A stretch of DNA of 64,000 bases from Branchiostoma floridae (taxonomy: Eukaryota; Chordata; Leptocardii; Amphioxiformes; Branchiostomatidae): contig NC_049982.1 of assembly GCF_000003815.2 (NCBI RefSeq), positions 7,363,440 through 7,427,439 of the forward strand. The letters are read 5' to 3'. Position 1 is the stretch's first letter, and every line of letters begins with the position of its first letter. Made by a program: the position numbers and the translations under genes. Positions 52,926 to 64,000 of the stretch are shown here, piece by piece. The notes below the pieces were generated by a model. That model was given only the letters and a program-made list of their open reading frames with translations. It was not told where the DNA came from and ran no database searches.

Positions 52926-55900
52926 ATGGCGTCACCTCCGCCAAAGGGGAACGTGTGCATCACGGAGTATGCAGAGGACGTCATCAACCCAGAACCAATC
53001 ATGATCGAGGACTCAGAGGAACTGGTAGACGAGTACCTTTCCCCTGGTAGATTGGTATGTAACAGCAGTGTTGATTGGCTGATTCCACAAGCTCATAAAC
53101 AAGCAAAAATGATGAATTGCAGTTTATTCATTATTTGATAGATATCCTGAGGGAAAGAGAGATGATGATATGTATATTTAAAAATGAAGAGCTCCTGTAC
53201 TGTTTTGTTCATCGTTGATCATCTGGAAAAAACAGGTCAAGGGAGTATTATTGTTGCTAATCTGTTTGTTGACAGTAAACAGGCATTGTCATTCAAATTG
53301 TGTTTAAACCTGTTAAGAGAGAAAAGAGTGCTGCAACAGGAGAAAGTAAAAGTAGTCAGCTGATACAGGCACTGGTTTCATGAATAAACCTATCAAGTAT
53401 CAGAATAACAGTCTTCGGTAACATTTTTTATTGTGACAAATGTTACAGAAAGCATTAACTGGGGTGGAAGACTTGGATGAAGTCCAGAATTTGGAGATGG
53501 CTGTTGACACCAGAGAGAATAGCCTGGGGAACTTTGGTAAGTTTTTGTTCCATGTACTACTTGATGCCCTAAATACTTGTACTACAGCACTCTTAATTTG
53601 TGATTAGGGGTTGAGTTTCAGGATTTTGACCTGATATTTGTAGGTACTAAGAGGACTTAATTGAAAGTATAGACCTACTTTGTTGCTTTTAGCATTGATT
53701 TTAACAACAATTTTGCTGGTATGTATTGTTTTCTACATTGCCATACATTGGAAACTTGTTTCATAATTGTCCAGAGAAAAACTGAATCTTTTATCAAGAA
53801 ACATAATCTAATTTGTAGGTACAGTGATCCTGCAGAAAGATGAATATTTTTTCAAAAAGTATGATACTTCATCTACTCAGTTTATTCTTTATAAAACAGT
53901 TTTCAGGTACTGTCCCAGGACTGTCTCTGGGACGGAAATTTGCTTGTTGGGACAGAAACATTTTTACCCCATCATCACAAAAATATGAACATCATGACAC
54001 AAAATTGTTGAAAATGTATTTTCATCAGCTTAAACTGACATAACAACAGGGCTCGAAATACTGGGTGCATGTGCACCCAGGTGCACCCAAAATTGGAGCT
54101 GTGCACCCAATTATTTTCTGTGGGTGCACAGAGTGCACCCAAATATTTTCTTACGTCTATGTATGTAAAGATGTCAAAGTATACTAGTATACATCATATT
54201 CTTGACATCTAAGTGTTAGAAAGATAATTAAAAATGTTTGTCATAGTACTTGTTCAAGAGTTTGATAGCTTGTAACTAAGTTTTATTATTAGGTTATTAC
54301 TTAAATTTAAGTGGTGCACCCAAATTTTTAAGCTGGGTGCACCAGTGCACCTAATTCCAAAAATGAATTTCGAGCCCTGTAACAAGCAAATTCAACAACA
54401 TGGGGTCGCTTCCCAAACAAGGAAGGAAAAAATGTAAAGCTGGAGACAGCCTTGCACTGTCCTTTGGTTCTCATGATAACCCTCCTTCTGTTCCCCCAGG
54501 TTCCCTGCTGCCCAAGCTGCAGCAGCTGCGGCTGAACAACAGCGTGATCGCGTCCGTGCGAGACCTGGGCACGTCCCTGCGCTACCTGCAGGTGCTGTGG
54601 ATGGCCAGGTGTGGGCTGCAGGACCTGGACGGCATCAGCTCCATGTCTGCTCTCAGGGTAGGAGTCACGGGGTCAAGTTTTGTAGGGAATCCTAGAAGTC
54701 TAGAATACACACAGTCAGTCATGTATGTAAAGGAAAGAAGTGTGAACATTGAAGGCATCTGCATCCATATTCAATCACATCAACAGATGATAAACTGGAT
54801 ATTGTGCGTATGTAGATGCTTGTAGCATATGAAATTGAATGGCCAAAGAATGAAAGAAAATGGCTGACTGTATCCTCTTTTGACCCCAAATATAAGTAAA
54901 ATTCACATACATTGTAATTAAGTAACAGTTACCATACTCTGACTTCATTAGGTCCGGAGTTTATCCATTCATGTTGAGTGTAGCTACATGTATCTTATAT
55001 ACCATATGCATCTTTCTGCAGTTAAAGTGAAAACATCCATTTCTCCTAGAATGTCATGTAACTGAGAATGATTCAGTCACATGTGATCATGATTCCTTCT
55101 GTCATTTCCATCCAGGAGCTGTACCTGGCCTACAATGACATCAGTGACGTGTCCCCCTGTAGTCTGTTGGAGGAACTGCAGGTTCTGGACCTGGAAGGGT
55201 AAGTCATAGGGAGGATTGGCAGTTGTCTTTTGCAATGTTCAGGGTTTGTACTTTCGGGGTAAGATATGGATTTACACGAAAATAAGCCATCTTCATAATT
55301 TTCTTATGTCAAGCAAATTGTTACAGAATCAATATTGTCTCCTGTCTATTAATTAAAAAAAGGCCAGTATATACAGTGCATGTGCTTGTTGTGAAGACAC
55401 TGTAATTCACACAGTTCCAGGCTGCAGTACCATCATGGGTTACTAGTCAGCACTTCAGTACCGCCGAGTTGCAGAATTAGAATAAACATGACTTCCTGAC
55501 ATAACCAGTACTAATATACTTAACAACATATAATGGTCACTTTTACAAATCATATCACCAACTTACGATGTTTCCTTGATGTATTTCAAACTAGAAAGAA
55601 GAAACCTGTCTGTATCTGCCAGCAAATACTTATTTTTAGTGGACAATGCCTTGACGTTGAATTGTCTTTCAGGCCAGTGAGTACCTAACCATTTAGTTGC
55701 TTCCAAGCATTAACTGTCTGTATTTTCACTCCTGTCTCCACAGAAATAACATAGATGATGTTGCTCAGGTGGAGTTCCTGGCCCTGTGTCCCAAGCTGAC
55801 CACCATGACCCTGGAGGGGAACCCTGTGTGTCTGGCACCCCATCCTGATGCTGAGGTAAGGGACAAAGTGCAGGGATTTTTTTCTTATGGATTGCTGCAT

Positions 55901-58900
55901 TTTTTTTCATACACTTTTTTCTTTCTTCTTGAATGTTGCTGATATGGATTTTTCTCTCCATCTTGGTTTTCCTTTTTGGTCCTGTCCCTACAAAGTTCTG
56001 ATGGGCAAAGTTACAAAATCACTCCTTTGACAGCACAGTAGTTTGCTAAGTAGACTATTATACAGTCCAAACAGCAGAGAAACCTGTCAAGAAAAACCTG
56101 AAAAGAGGGTCTGCATGGGGGTGGGAGTCCTGTGCTGAACATCCTGGGAAAATACAGTTAGTGTAGTCAGTTACAGTTACAGTTGCTGTAGTCTCTTAGA
56201 GTGAGCTTTCAGGTTCAGGACTCAATATTTGAACTTTCTTTACAGCAAGAGGGTATAATACAGTATCCTGATCCTTTTTTTCTGTTCTCTCAGAATTTTT
56301 CACTGTTTTTCCAGCAACACTCAAATCACCTGTAGGCTCCAGACCCAGAGATTCACAAGCAAAATCGTTTTTTCCAGACGACTGACTTGTATGACTACCG
56401 AGACACCATCAAACAGTCCGTGCCAACCCTGCTGTACCTGGATGATGAGCCACTCTCCTCCAACCGCAGCCTTCTCTCCAAACCTACCACTGTCAGCGCC
56501 GAGCGACTGGTCGTCAACGAGTCAATCAAGGAGAGCTTAGGGTCAAATGAGGACATTGATGATGGAGGTAGGTAGGATTTAGATAAAAGAGTAACAGTTG
56601 TTATGATGTTTTGATTGAATAGACTGTGGAAAAAATGGCCAAGGCTCATTTCATGACCCATTATCACGTAATGTTGAGATGCAATTTATGTTCTATTTCC
56701 CTGTGGCAAGTAGTGTAAAATATGTGATTTATTTCAAAGTGCAAGTGTACGAATAGGGTATAATTTCCATTCTAACTTGGGAAAGGGCACTATAATGTCA
56801 ACTAACTAGGAAACAAAGGATTAGATTTCTGTTGTTGTTTGATCACAAATCCAATTCTCTGTAGTTTAATAGATTCATTGGTTATTGTTGTTACATGTTG
56901 CTTGCGATACAATGTACTTGATGCAATCGTTGTGCAATGACCATGACTTGACTTGACTATTTTCAGATGGGAGACCATCATCAGGTTCCAGTAGACCTGG
57001 CTCTGCCAGGAGACCGGGCTCAGCCAGACCAGGGTCGGCCCGACGGAGACCGGACTCTGCTGTACCCAGGTTAGGGACAGCAGCACGCCCGGCCAGCGCT
57101 CGACCCGGCACTGCTGTCAGACCGGGGACAGCTGCAGCTGGCGCACAGAGGCCGGAGACGGCAGGTAACTTGGTTTGGAAATAACTGCTATCGTTGATTT
57201 GCAAATGAGTTCTTCAGACTGACACTACAAACATTAGACAGAAGTATCAATATGATATATCCTATCCTAAAGGCTGGAGACTGATACAAAAATTATGTAA
57301 TTTCTCATAAGGCCACAGCAAGTAAATTTTATGGATGACATCAGCGCACGCATTAATTTTTGCCTGATTTCAGGAAAAAAAACAAGAATTTTCTTCTTCT
57401 GCAAGGATGGTCAATATGGCGATAAAGTACCAAAATGAGCAAATATGTTGTGTTGTAGCCTGATAATTGTACTAGTAGAAGTGACACTTGCGAGGTACCC
57501 AGGTCTGTAGTTGTAGAAAACAAACTTATTGGATAGCTCTAAAAGTGACACCAATATGGAAGCCATGAGTGTGGTTACCAACTTTGTTGGTGATGCCAGT
57601 CTACCACTCTAGTGTCACTTTTACCACACCAGTATATGTCTTGAATACAGGAATGAATGCCTTGTTGGCTCTTGTACAATGTTTTGTCCTTTTAATTGTT
57701 GTTACAACATCACAACTTCATGGTGCCTATTTTTGAAAATGTATCCATCTTGTTTTTTTTCACCCATCTTGTTTTTTTTCCGCCCTATCGCACTATTTTT
57801 GCAGTCTGCAGAGGATGTCATCCATAAAATTTACTTGCTGTGGCCTAAAGGATCAATAAAGATCCAATGATTATTTTTTATCAATTGTCAGCAATAGATG
57901 ATTTTTGTAGGAAGCATTGATGAAATAGTAGTCAGTCAGTGTTGTTTTTTAAAATGTTGTTGTGTTATCTTGAATTTCTTCAGGATCAGAGGACTTTGAT
58001 CTGGATGCAGAGCTAAGTGATCTCACCAGAGGTAAGAACTGTCAGGCACTAAGTCTTGTGTTAGAAAAAAAAGAAATTCAGTGCATTCAGAAATATACTT
58101 AAAGAAAATTTACTCATCTTTGACGATGGGTGTTTAAAATGTGTGATATTTGAAGATCTGAAAAATATGTTTTATACTCAAAGTAAATTACGGTATGGAG
58201 AACTTTGACTGGAAGATGTAAGGCCTTAGATTATCTAATGTCTGTGCTGAAAAGAGCAATGATATCACATTACCTCATAGATGTCCAAAGCCAGGTGTGA
58301 CGGGTCGTTCGGTGTAATATAACCAGCTGCTGCCGTACCGCGTGCCTGTAAAGCTGGTGGGTTACGCCGAACGGTGGTTATACTGGCTATGTAGATACAG
58401 ATACAGATACCTCCATTGAGCATGCTAGCTGATTTAGAACTAATGGTTATAACCTGTATTATGCCATTATTCTTACAGGAGAAGTAATATGTGGCCTTCC
58501 TAGCAGGGCACTGAAGACTAGGAAAGGAAAGGTAAACCTTTTATATTTCTTCGTACCATGACATTTTGCTGTGTGTGCTTAAGAAAGGAAATAACATTGG
58601 CTCATGACGTGCAAATGAAAATGTCTTGAATAATCTGTAGATATCCGAGCCAAGTTTTGCACCTGACGTGTTTTGTTTCTGCTAACATTTCTTAGAGACA
58701 GCTAATTGTCAAACTGCTTTTCTGTCTCCCTCGTTGTCTTCTCCCAAGGAGAGCCCTCCGAGGGAAGGCTCCAGTCCTGATGAACATGTGAGCAACAGGA
58801 ATGACATCACGCTTTAGTTGCCATGTTGTCCTTTCCTTGCAGCTTTGCTTTGAGCATGAGAGTAAAAGCTTGCTGGCAGTTATCCCAGAGGTGCCATTAT

Positions 58901-61900
58901 TCCTCCTGCGCCGAGTGTGGTGTACAGACCCACTGCTTCTGCAGGGTGATAACGATGACATAGTTTGCAGCGATTTGCAGGTGGTCATTCCTGTAGTGGG
59001 AGTGCCGGCACATTTTACATGCTGCACCTGCACCACAGTTTACCCCTTACACACAGAAATACTACACAGTTAGAGAGACAATCCTTCGTTTTCCTCCAGA
59101 ATGATTTTCTAGCAGTTTTCCAACAGTCATCAGCTATGCACATTGTGCAACATAAGTGCATGTGCATTACTATGTGTAGAGAATAGTTTGATCCCATCAA
59201 CACCTGGTTTGACACAGCAACACCTATATTGGCTTTGCCAGCTTTACGCCCCTTATCGATTACAGCAATAATGCATGTACCTTACAATGCACAATGTCGT
59301 ATTTGTTACTACAGTAGTATCTTTAACTTTAAGGTCCCGTTCACATTCATTGTAAGATTGTTGTGTGATAATGCAAACTGTGGGCACTCTTGGGATTACC
59401 ATGGGTGTGTTATATGAAGCTTATCTGTCTTATTACACAAAAGGCTGTCTCAGCAGTTGCTTCTGTCACAGCCTGCTTGAAAATTCTCCAACATCAAATG
59501 TCATAAAACGATTTGTGACTGTGCCATAAGTTAAGTATTTTATGAAGAAACATACATGTACTATGTATCTTGACCATAAATTCTTCATCACATCCTACTC
59601 AATTTCTTGTTTTTGTTTCATCAGTATGCCACAAATTGTACTTATTTTTTTTACATGCTGACACCCATTATTCTACTCAATTTTCTGTTTTTGTTTGATG
59701 ATATGCCATTGATTATTGTAGGTATTGAGTATTGAAGGTATTTTTTCCACGTTCTCACATCTGCTGTGTTCCCCCCCAGCTCCCCTCCCCCCTGGCTGCC
59801 CTCCCCACGGTGGAGCAGATCCAGGCCTCCCCCTTCAGCCACCTGCTGCACAGACCCGAGCACACGTACGACGAGGCCTTTGATGCAGACGTGTCCAAGG
59901 AAGACCTGTTCGCTGAGCTGAAAGCCTGGAGGCAGGAATATGAAGGGTAGGCTAATCCCAAGTGTACTGTTTCATGTATGTACAAAAATGTTGCAATTTG
60001 TTTTACTTTTTTTTATTTGTCACTGACTTTTCAGACTGGCTATGTATGGTTGTAGCTCTACCATACATAGCCTTATTTCCCAGCCTACATTTTGGGAATT
60101 TAATTCTGTCTATCTGGATTAGCATCCGTTGTTCTGTCTTGCAAGGGTTGGATGTTGCGGGGTGTCGTTCAGGTCTGATTGCTAACATCCAGGAGATAAG
60201 ACAAAAACAAAACAAAAAATTACAGGTCTTTTTTACTGTTATTGTTGGGTTTCCAAAGGATGCTGTTAAACAAAATGTTATGGAGCATGTCTCACATTTC
60301 CGATTTTCCCATCACAGGAAAATCAAGCAGAGGTATGTGGAGATGAGGGAACCACAGGTGTTGAAGATTTCCCACGACGAGGCGGCGGACGTAGAGGACG
60401 GCTCGGACGCCTCTGTCTCCGACGACGACGTGGAACTTCCCGTGGACGAAGACTCACAGTTGTACCTCCGTTCCCAGTCCCCTGTCCATGTACCGTCTCC
60501 ACCCTCCACCTCCCCTGTCTATCGCCCCTCCCCTCCCCCCTCCTCACCCACACACCGACCTTCCCCACCCCCCTTGTCTCCTACACACCATCCCTCCCCA
60601 CCCCCTAGATCGCCCCAAGGCCCCCCTTCCTCGCAAAGGCTGCTTCCATCAAAACCACTGCTGAGTGACGGGGTAGTTAGACCTCGCACTGCTGCTGACT
60701 TCCGAGTGCGACGATACCGGCCGCGCACGAAGGAGGAGACTGACGTCGAGAGACTAAGATCGTCGGCGCCGAAGGAAGACACGAGGCCACCGGTATCTAA
60801 CGAAAGGTCACAGGTCAGAGATGGAAGAGTGTCGGGGAGAGAGCAGGGGACAAGAGCGAAAAGTGAGGTGTCCTCACCGGAGCAGGACACGAGTCCGCAG
60901 GCTGGGCCTGCTGTACGGACCAGGACTTACAGGTGAGGACATCTACAAGCAAGATACAGTTTCAGAAATAGCCAGGTCTATCTAAAGTATTGCTGTGATG
61001 AAAACTGCTACTTTTAGTGCAGATTTGACAGTGCATGCCTCTTGGTTGAGCTTTTATAAACCCCAGAAAGAAAGCTGCCATGCAGTGTTCAGGATTCTTG
61101 CTAAACCAGGTAACAAGTGATCTACACTCAGACTTCCTCCAGCCGCCCATGTACCAAATTTTGGATACAGAGTTTATGGTGTCAAAGTTTGGGGGATAGG
61201 CTGTCTTTTTAATTCCGCCCACAAGTGTTACTGTGACAACAGGTGTATAGTTGATCCAAATTCTATGTCAAATCATCTAGTAAACCCCACCCATCCATCC
61301 ATACCAACCAGTCTATCAATTCACTCCACCATCATCAGTACTGTCCCCTTACTCTTCTTTCACACTCACAAAAATAGTTTGCTGGTGTGCACAAACTGGC
61401 AATGAATAATGGCACAGTAAGGTGAATTTTTGGCGTTTGTTTGTCGTAGTTCTGATGACAGTGCAGACGGACAGGGTGCTAGGAGAGCTTCCCCCCGCCG
61501 CAACCGCAAGAGTCGGGAGCAGCGTCAGCTCATCTACGAGCGGGAAGACGCCAGGATTAGCGAAAACCCAGCAGCCGCACAAAAAACAGAAAAGTGGGTG
61601 TTACCAAAAAGAGTTCTGTGAGGGTTGATTTGAAAGAAATACATTTGATTCAAGATGATGCAATTAGAGAGATGGACAGTAGGGATTTTCTGTTACTTAG
61701 AATAGGTTAGGTCCCCTGCTAATAGAAAATTCCCTGCATGCAGACTGAGCCCTCTGGGGCCCGTTAACATTATGATTGCCTCAAAAGGGGACTGGGGCAC
61801 CAAGGAATTTTATTGCAATTATGATTTCTAAAATGTACCCTTTTGCAGTAGCAGTACAGACTTCACTTGCTTGCATCTTCAAATATTTATACAGTCAAAC

Positions 61901-62479
61901 CTGCCCAAGTAGCCCACTTGGAGGCCTTACATAATTTGTTCTATTTTGGACAGGTGGTCACAAATGACAGGATTCTTCAAGCTTGTGTCAATGAGAAAAC
62001 TTATCTAAATTTGTCAGTCAGACATTTCAAGTAGTGTCCACTACTTTTTGTCAATGACTGATCATAAGAAGGGTCTATAGTCCAACAAAACAGGTCTTTA
62101 ACTGAAAACTATGATTATGCATACTAGTACATCAAGTAAAGAACAAGTTGATTTAATGTCTGTTTTTTTGAGTGACCCAGTTGCTGTAATATCTGTTATT
62201 TTGCATATTTTATTACCTAGATGTCTAACCTTGACATAGAGAAATTTGATATCAAAGTTGAAAAGGTGTCCACTTTTTTCCTCCCTGTCCAGACCGGCTG
62301 CCAGACCCACACGGACCCCACCGACAGAGGCCAACCCCACCCAGCCAGTCATCCGCTCCACTCACACCCCGCCCAGGCGGCAGCTCCCGACCGTCCCCCG
62401 CCCCGCCACCGCACGCGCTGCCATGATGTCGCAGAGATTACCCAACCGGCTACCCAGTAAAAACAAACCTCCCACGTGA
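52926..62479 (+). CDS. LRRC56: Leucine-rich repeat protein LRRC56 (ODA8 orthologue)
   Basis: Cytoplasmic factor for assembly or transport of outer-arm dynein in motile cilia; the Chlamydomonas orthologue is ODA8. Fourteen exons: 52926-53054, 53449-53536, 54500-54657, 55116-55198, 55744-55855, 56378-56567, 56967-57164, 57984-58031, 58479-58531, 58749-58787, 59780-59946, 60318-60932, 61450-61593, 62293-62479. All junctions are GT-AG and the frame closes at 736 residues. The diagnostic block EMAVDTRENSLGNFG precedes LRRs at about 74-190 (LPKLQQLRLNNS, LQVLWMARCGLQDLDGI, ELYLAYNDISDVS, LEVLDLEG-type, LTTMTLEGNPVCL). A YDYRDTIKQSVPTLLYLDDEP cap follows, matching the family. C-terminal to it are RPGSAR-type repeats (about 258-310) and a Pro-rich HRPSPPP stretch (about 481-530), likely disordered. 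Human LRRC56 is shorter (542 aa). Small exons 8-10 could be alternatively spliced. It is head-to-head with Ras. Confidence 0.93.
54047..54379. mobile_element. 333-bp hAT-like MITE with GTGCACCCA repeats, LRRC56 intron 2
   Basis: Ends CAGGGCTCGAAATA and ATTTCGAGCCCTG, flanked by TAACAA at 54041-54046 and 54380-54385. Six or more GTGCACCCA motifs lie in the subterminal parts in both orientations. A worn relative with GGTGCACCTAAATTTTTGC lies near 47440-47530. Confidence 0.8.
57800..57872 (+). repeat. Possible LINE 3' end in LRRC56 intron 7
   Basis: CTTGCTGTGGCCTAAAGGAT followed by CAATAAAGATCC resembles the 3' ends of CR1/L2-like elements. Only the tail is visible. Confidence 0.3.
58290..58410 (+). 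repeat. Dispersed repeat (AAAGCTGGT...GGTTATACTGGCTA), copy 2
   Basis: See the copy at 40130-40240. Here the unit also shows an inverted pair CGTTCGGTGTAATATAACCAG / GGTTACGCCGAACG. It ends in a short (GATACA)n run. Confidence 0.5.
59597..59712 (+). repeat. Imperfect direct repeat in LRRC56 intron 10
   Basis: CTACTCAATTTCTTGTTTTTGT...TATGCCA (59597) recurs as CTACTCAATTTTCTGTTTTTGT...TATGCCA (59674). It is a local duplication of about 77 bases. Confidence 0.5.
61893..62060. repeat. Dispersed repeat beginning AGTCAAACCTGCCCAAG, copy 2
   Basis: Matches 41995-42150 in order and extends to GTCAGACATTTCAAGTAG, which is also found near 878. It lies in the last LRRC56 intron. Confidence 0.5.
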
Positions 62480-64000
62480 GGGAACTCTGTTAGAGATTAG
62501 GGTCCCTTTCCACTGGGTTTCCAAAATCGAGGTAGGCTAGTGGGCTGGGTTAGTGGGCTGGGCTAGTGCCCTCTTGTTTGTGGCCCCACAGGCTTCTAGC
62601 CAATGGCTTATAAGTTATAGTGGGGGAACTAACCCAGCCCACTATCCCAGCGGTCAACAAGGAGGGCCAAAAGTGAACAAAGATAACTGTTGACAGTAAC
62701 ATTAGTAGTGTTAAAGCTTACATGTAAGGTTGGTCAGACTTGACGCCTTCTCTTTTGTCACTTCCTCTTGGTTAATGTTTTAAAATATATTCAAGTTGTA
62801 TTTTTGATGTTGTGTGTTGACCCAGCCCTGACATGTGCCTACAAAGATGTTATAATCTTACAGCTACAAGTTTGGCAAGTCAATGGTCCAAATGTTTTTG
62901 CTCCTGCCAAGTAGTTCAGATATGTCGTATATGTTGTATTTGATGTGCATTGTAGTCTTTTTCTTTACCTTACTGCATTGCGAGCTGTGAAGTATCCTTC
63001 TACAATAGTCATGAATGTGTACAATCAATGACTATTGACTTTACCTCAACTGGTGCAGTCATGACAGGACCAAAAAAGTATTGTGCTCGACATCTGCTGT
63101 GCCTGAGGGTAAACTTGTGAAGACTTCTTGGTGAAGACACATCTATTTTATAATCGTCTGTAGTATTCCAGCAATTTTCAGCAAAATACAATTTAGCACC
63201 CATGACTTGTCGTGAAGACATATCCTAGACTTGAAGTTATTGTGGAAAACTGGAGTTTTCCTTCTGTCAATGTGAAAATTTGGAACAAGGACCAAATAGA
63301 TAGTTCCTGTATTTCTATGTAAAATGTAAGTTGCAATTTTATGTGTGTGTGTATATATACGTTTGTATATATTTTGGTTTATGTGTATATATTTGCATGA
63401 CAGTCAGTGACAAATTATACTTTGATGTGGTGTTGTGAATATTAGACAAATGTTGTTTTTTTGACAAATGTTTAATTAGATAATGATTTCTGGATTAGTG
63501 GTAGGTTGGATGATTTTGGAACAGAAACAATTTGTGCATTGCAGTATTAGTTTATAGTTAAGGCGGAAGTTTCCTATTGGCCATGTCTATATCTATTGCA
63601 CAGGTTTTGAATGTATGGTGTGATAGTATGGTGTTGGTGCTAAGGACTTTGCAAGCTCCTATGAAATTATTGAGCTTTTCTGTTTACTGAAATGCTTCCA
63701 ATTATTCAGAGCAGGTATTTGTACTTATCAATCTTGTGGAAACAGCCGTGCCTCGTGAATAAGTCTTACTGTGACAACTTTGTTGAAAGTGTGTTCAAAG
63801 TTTCAAGCTTTTGAAAATTTTGAAGAAGCTTAAGAACAAGTCTTTGGAGCAAGTGAATACTAAAGATCTACTAGTAGTTGGATGAAGCAGGTCTGCAAAA
63901 CAAAGCAAGAGCTTTGTTCTGTTTTTTGATAAATACATAAATGTCAAGATGTAGTTATTTTATTCTGAAAATGATTTCCTCTTTTAAGTGAATGATATAA
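62480..64000 (+). other. LRRC56 3' UTR and downstream sequence
   Basis: No coding match. An inverted pair GTGGGCTGGGTTAGT / ACTAACCCAGCCCAC spans about 62539-62642 and may be a small MITE. I found no clear AATAAA, so the transcript end is unknown. Confidence 0.4.

Noticed and set aside
58692-59073. ORFs on both strands in an LRRC56 intron as a nested gene or transposase
   Set aside because: No domain recognised; LRRC56 exon 10 overlaps the left end in a different frame and splices well.

Overview
The window looks like nuclear DNA of a lancelet (amphioxus, Branchiostoma-like). The basis is spliced metazoan genes with short GT-AG exons, a deuterostome-type Toll-like receptor, a single Ras gene with vertebrate-like exon boundaries, and a dense load of MITE-type elements, a tRNA-derived SINE and LINE tails. 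The genus is inferred. There is one 100-base assembly gap (17977-18076).

Layout: (1) 404-1803, minus: first three coding exons of a kinesin-9 family motor (KIF6/KIF9-like), which continues beyond the window start. (2) 2506-3535: 1-kb foldback transposon. (3) 7210-7689, minus: complete, intronless RAD6/UBE2A-B ubiquitin-conjugating enzyme. (4) 8815-10361, plus: two-exon MADF-domain protein, divergent from UBE2. (5) 11111-12368: decayed Tc1/mariner element. (6) 13286-14708, plus: two-exon archaemetzincin (AMZ). (7) 15.7-30.6 kb, plus: a five-coding-exon Toll-like receptor whose TIR domain is split by introns full of repeats. (8) 34031-39993, minus: five coding exons of a Ras proto-oncogene orthologue (188 aa), with a candidate non-coding first exon near 50.1 kb. 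(9) 52926-62479, plus: fourteen coding exons of LRRC56 (736 aa). Every multi-exon model that is complete here closes in frame at the stop.

Ras and LRRC56 lie head-to-head, the arrangement of HRAS and LRRC56 in human. The Ras coding exons, 188-residue length and polybasic tail are KRAS4B-like, as expected for a single pre-duplication H/K/N-Ras gene. Its CaaX box ends in Leu, and residues 11 and 30 differ from the usual Ala and Asp. TLR and Ras are convergent, with candidate poly(A) signals about 0.5 kb apart.

The introns hold the most unusual structure. A 1155-bp element with C/G-rich palindromic ends sits inside a hAT-type MITE, and the interruption can be reconstructed from an uninterrupted copy of that MITE at 44.6 kb. 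That second copy is itself nested in another hAT-like element. There are also a 1.6-kb inverted repeat in TLR intron 1, a MITE with a triplicated arm, a minisatellite of about 110-bp units in a Ras intron, and a LINE 3' tail ending eight bases from a Ras splice donor. I see no prokaryotic-type system, CRISPR array or rRNA.
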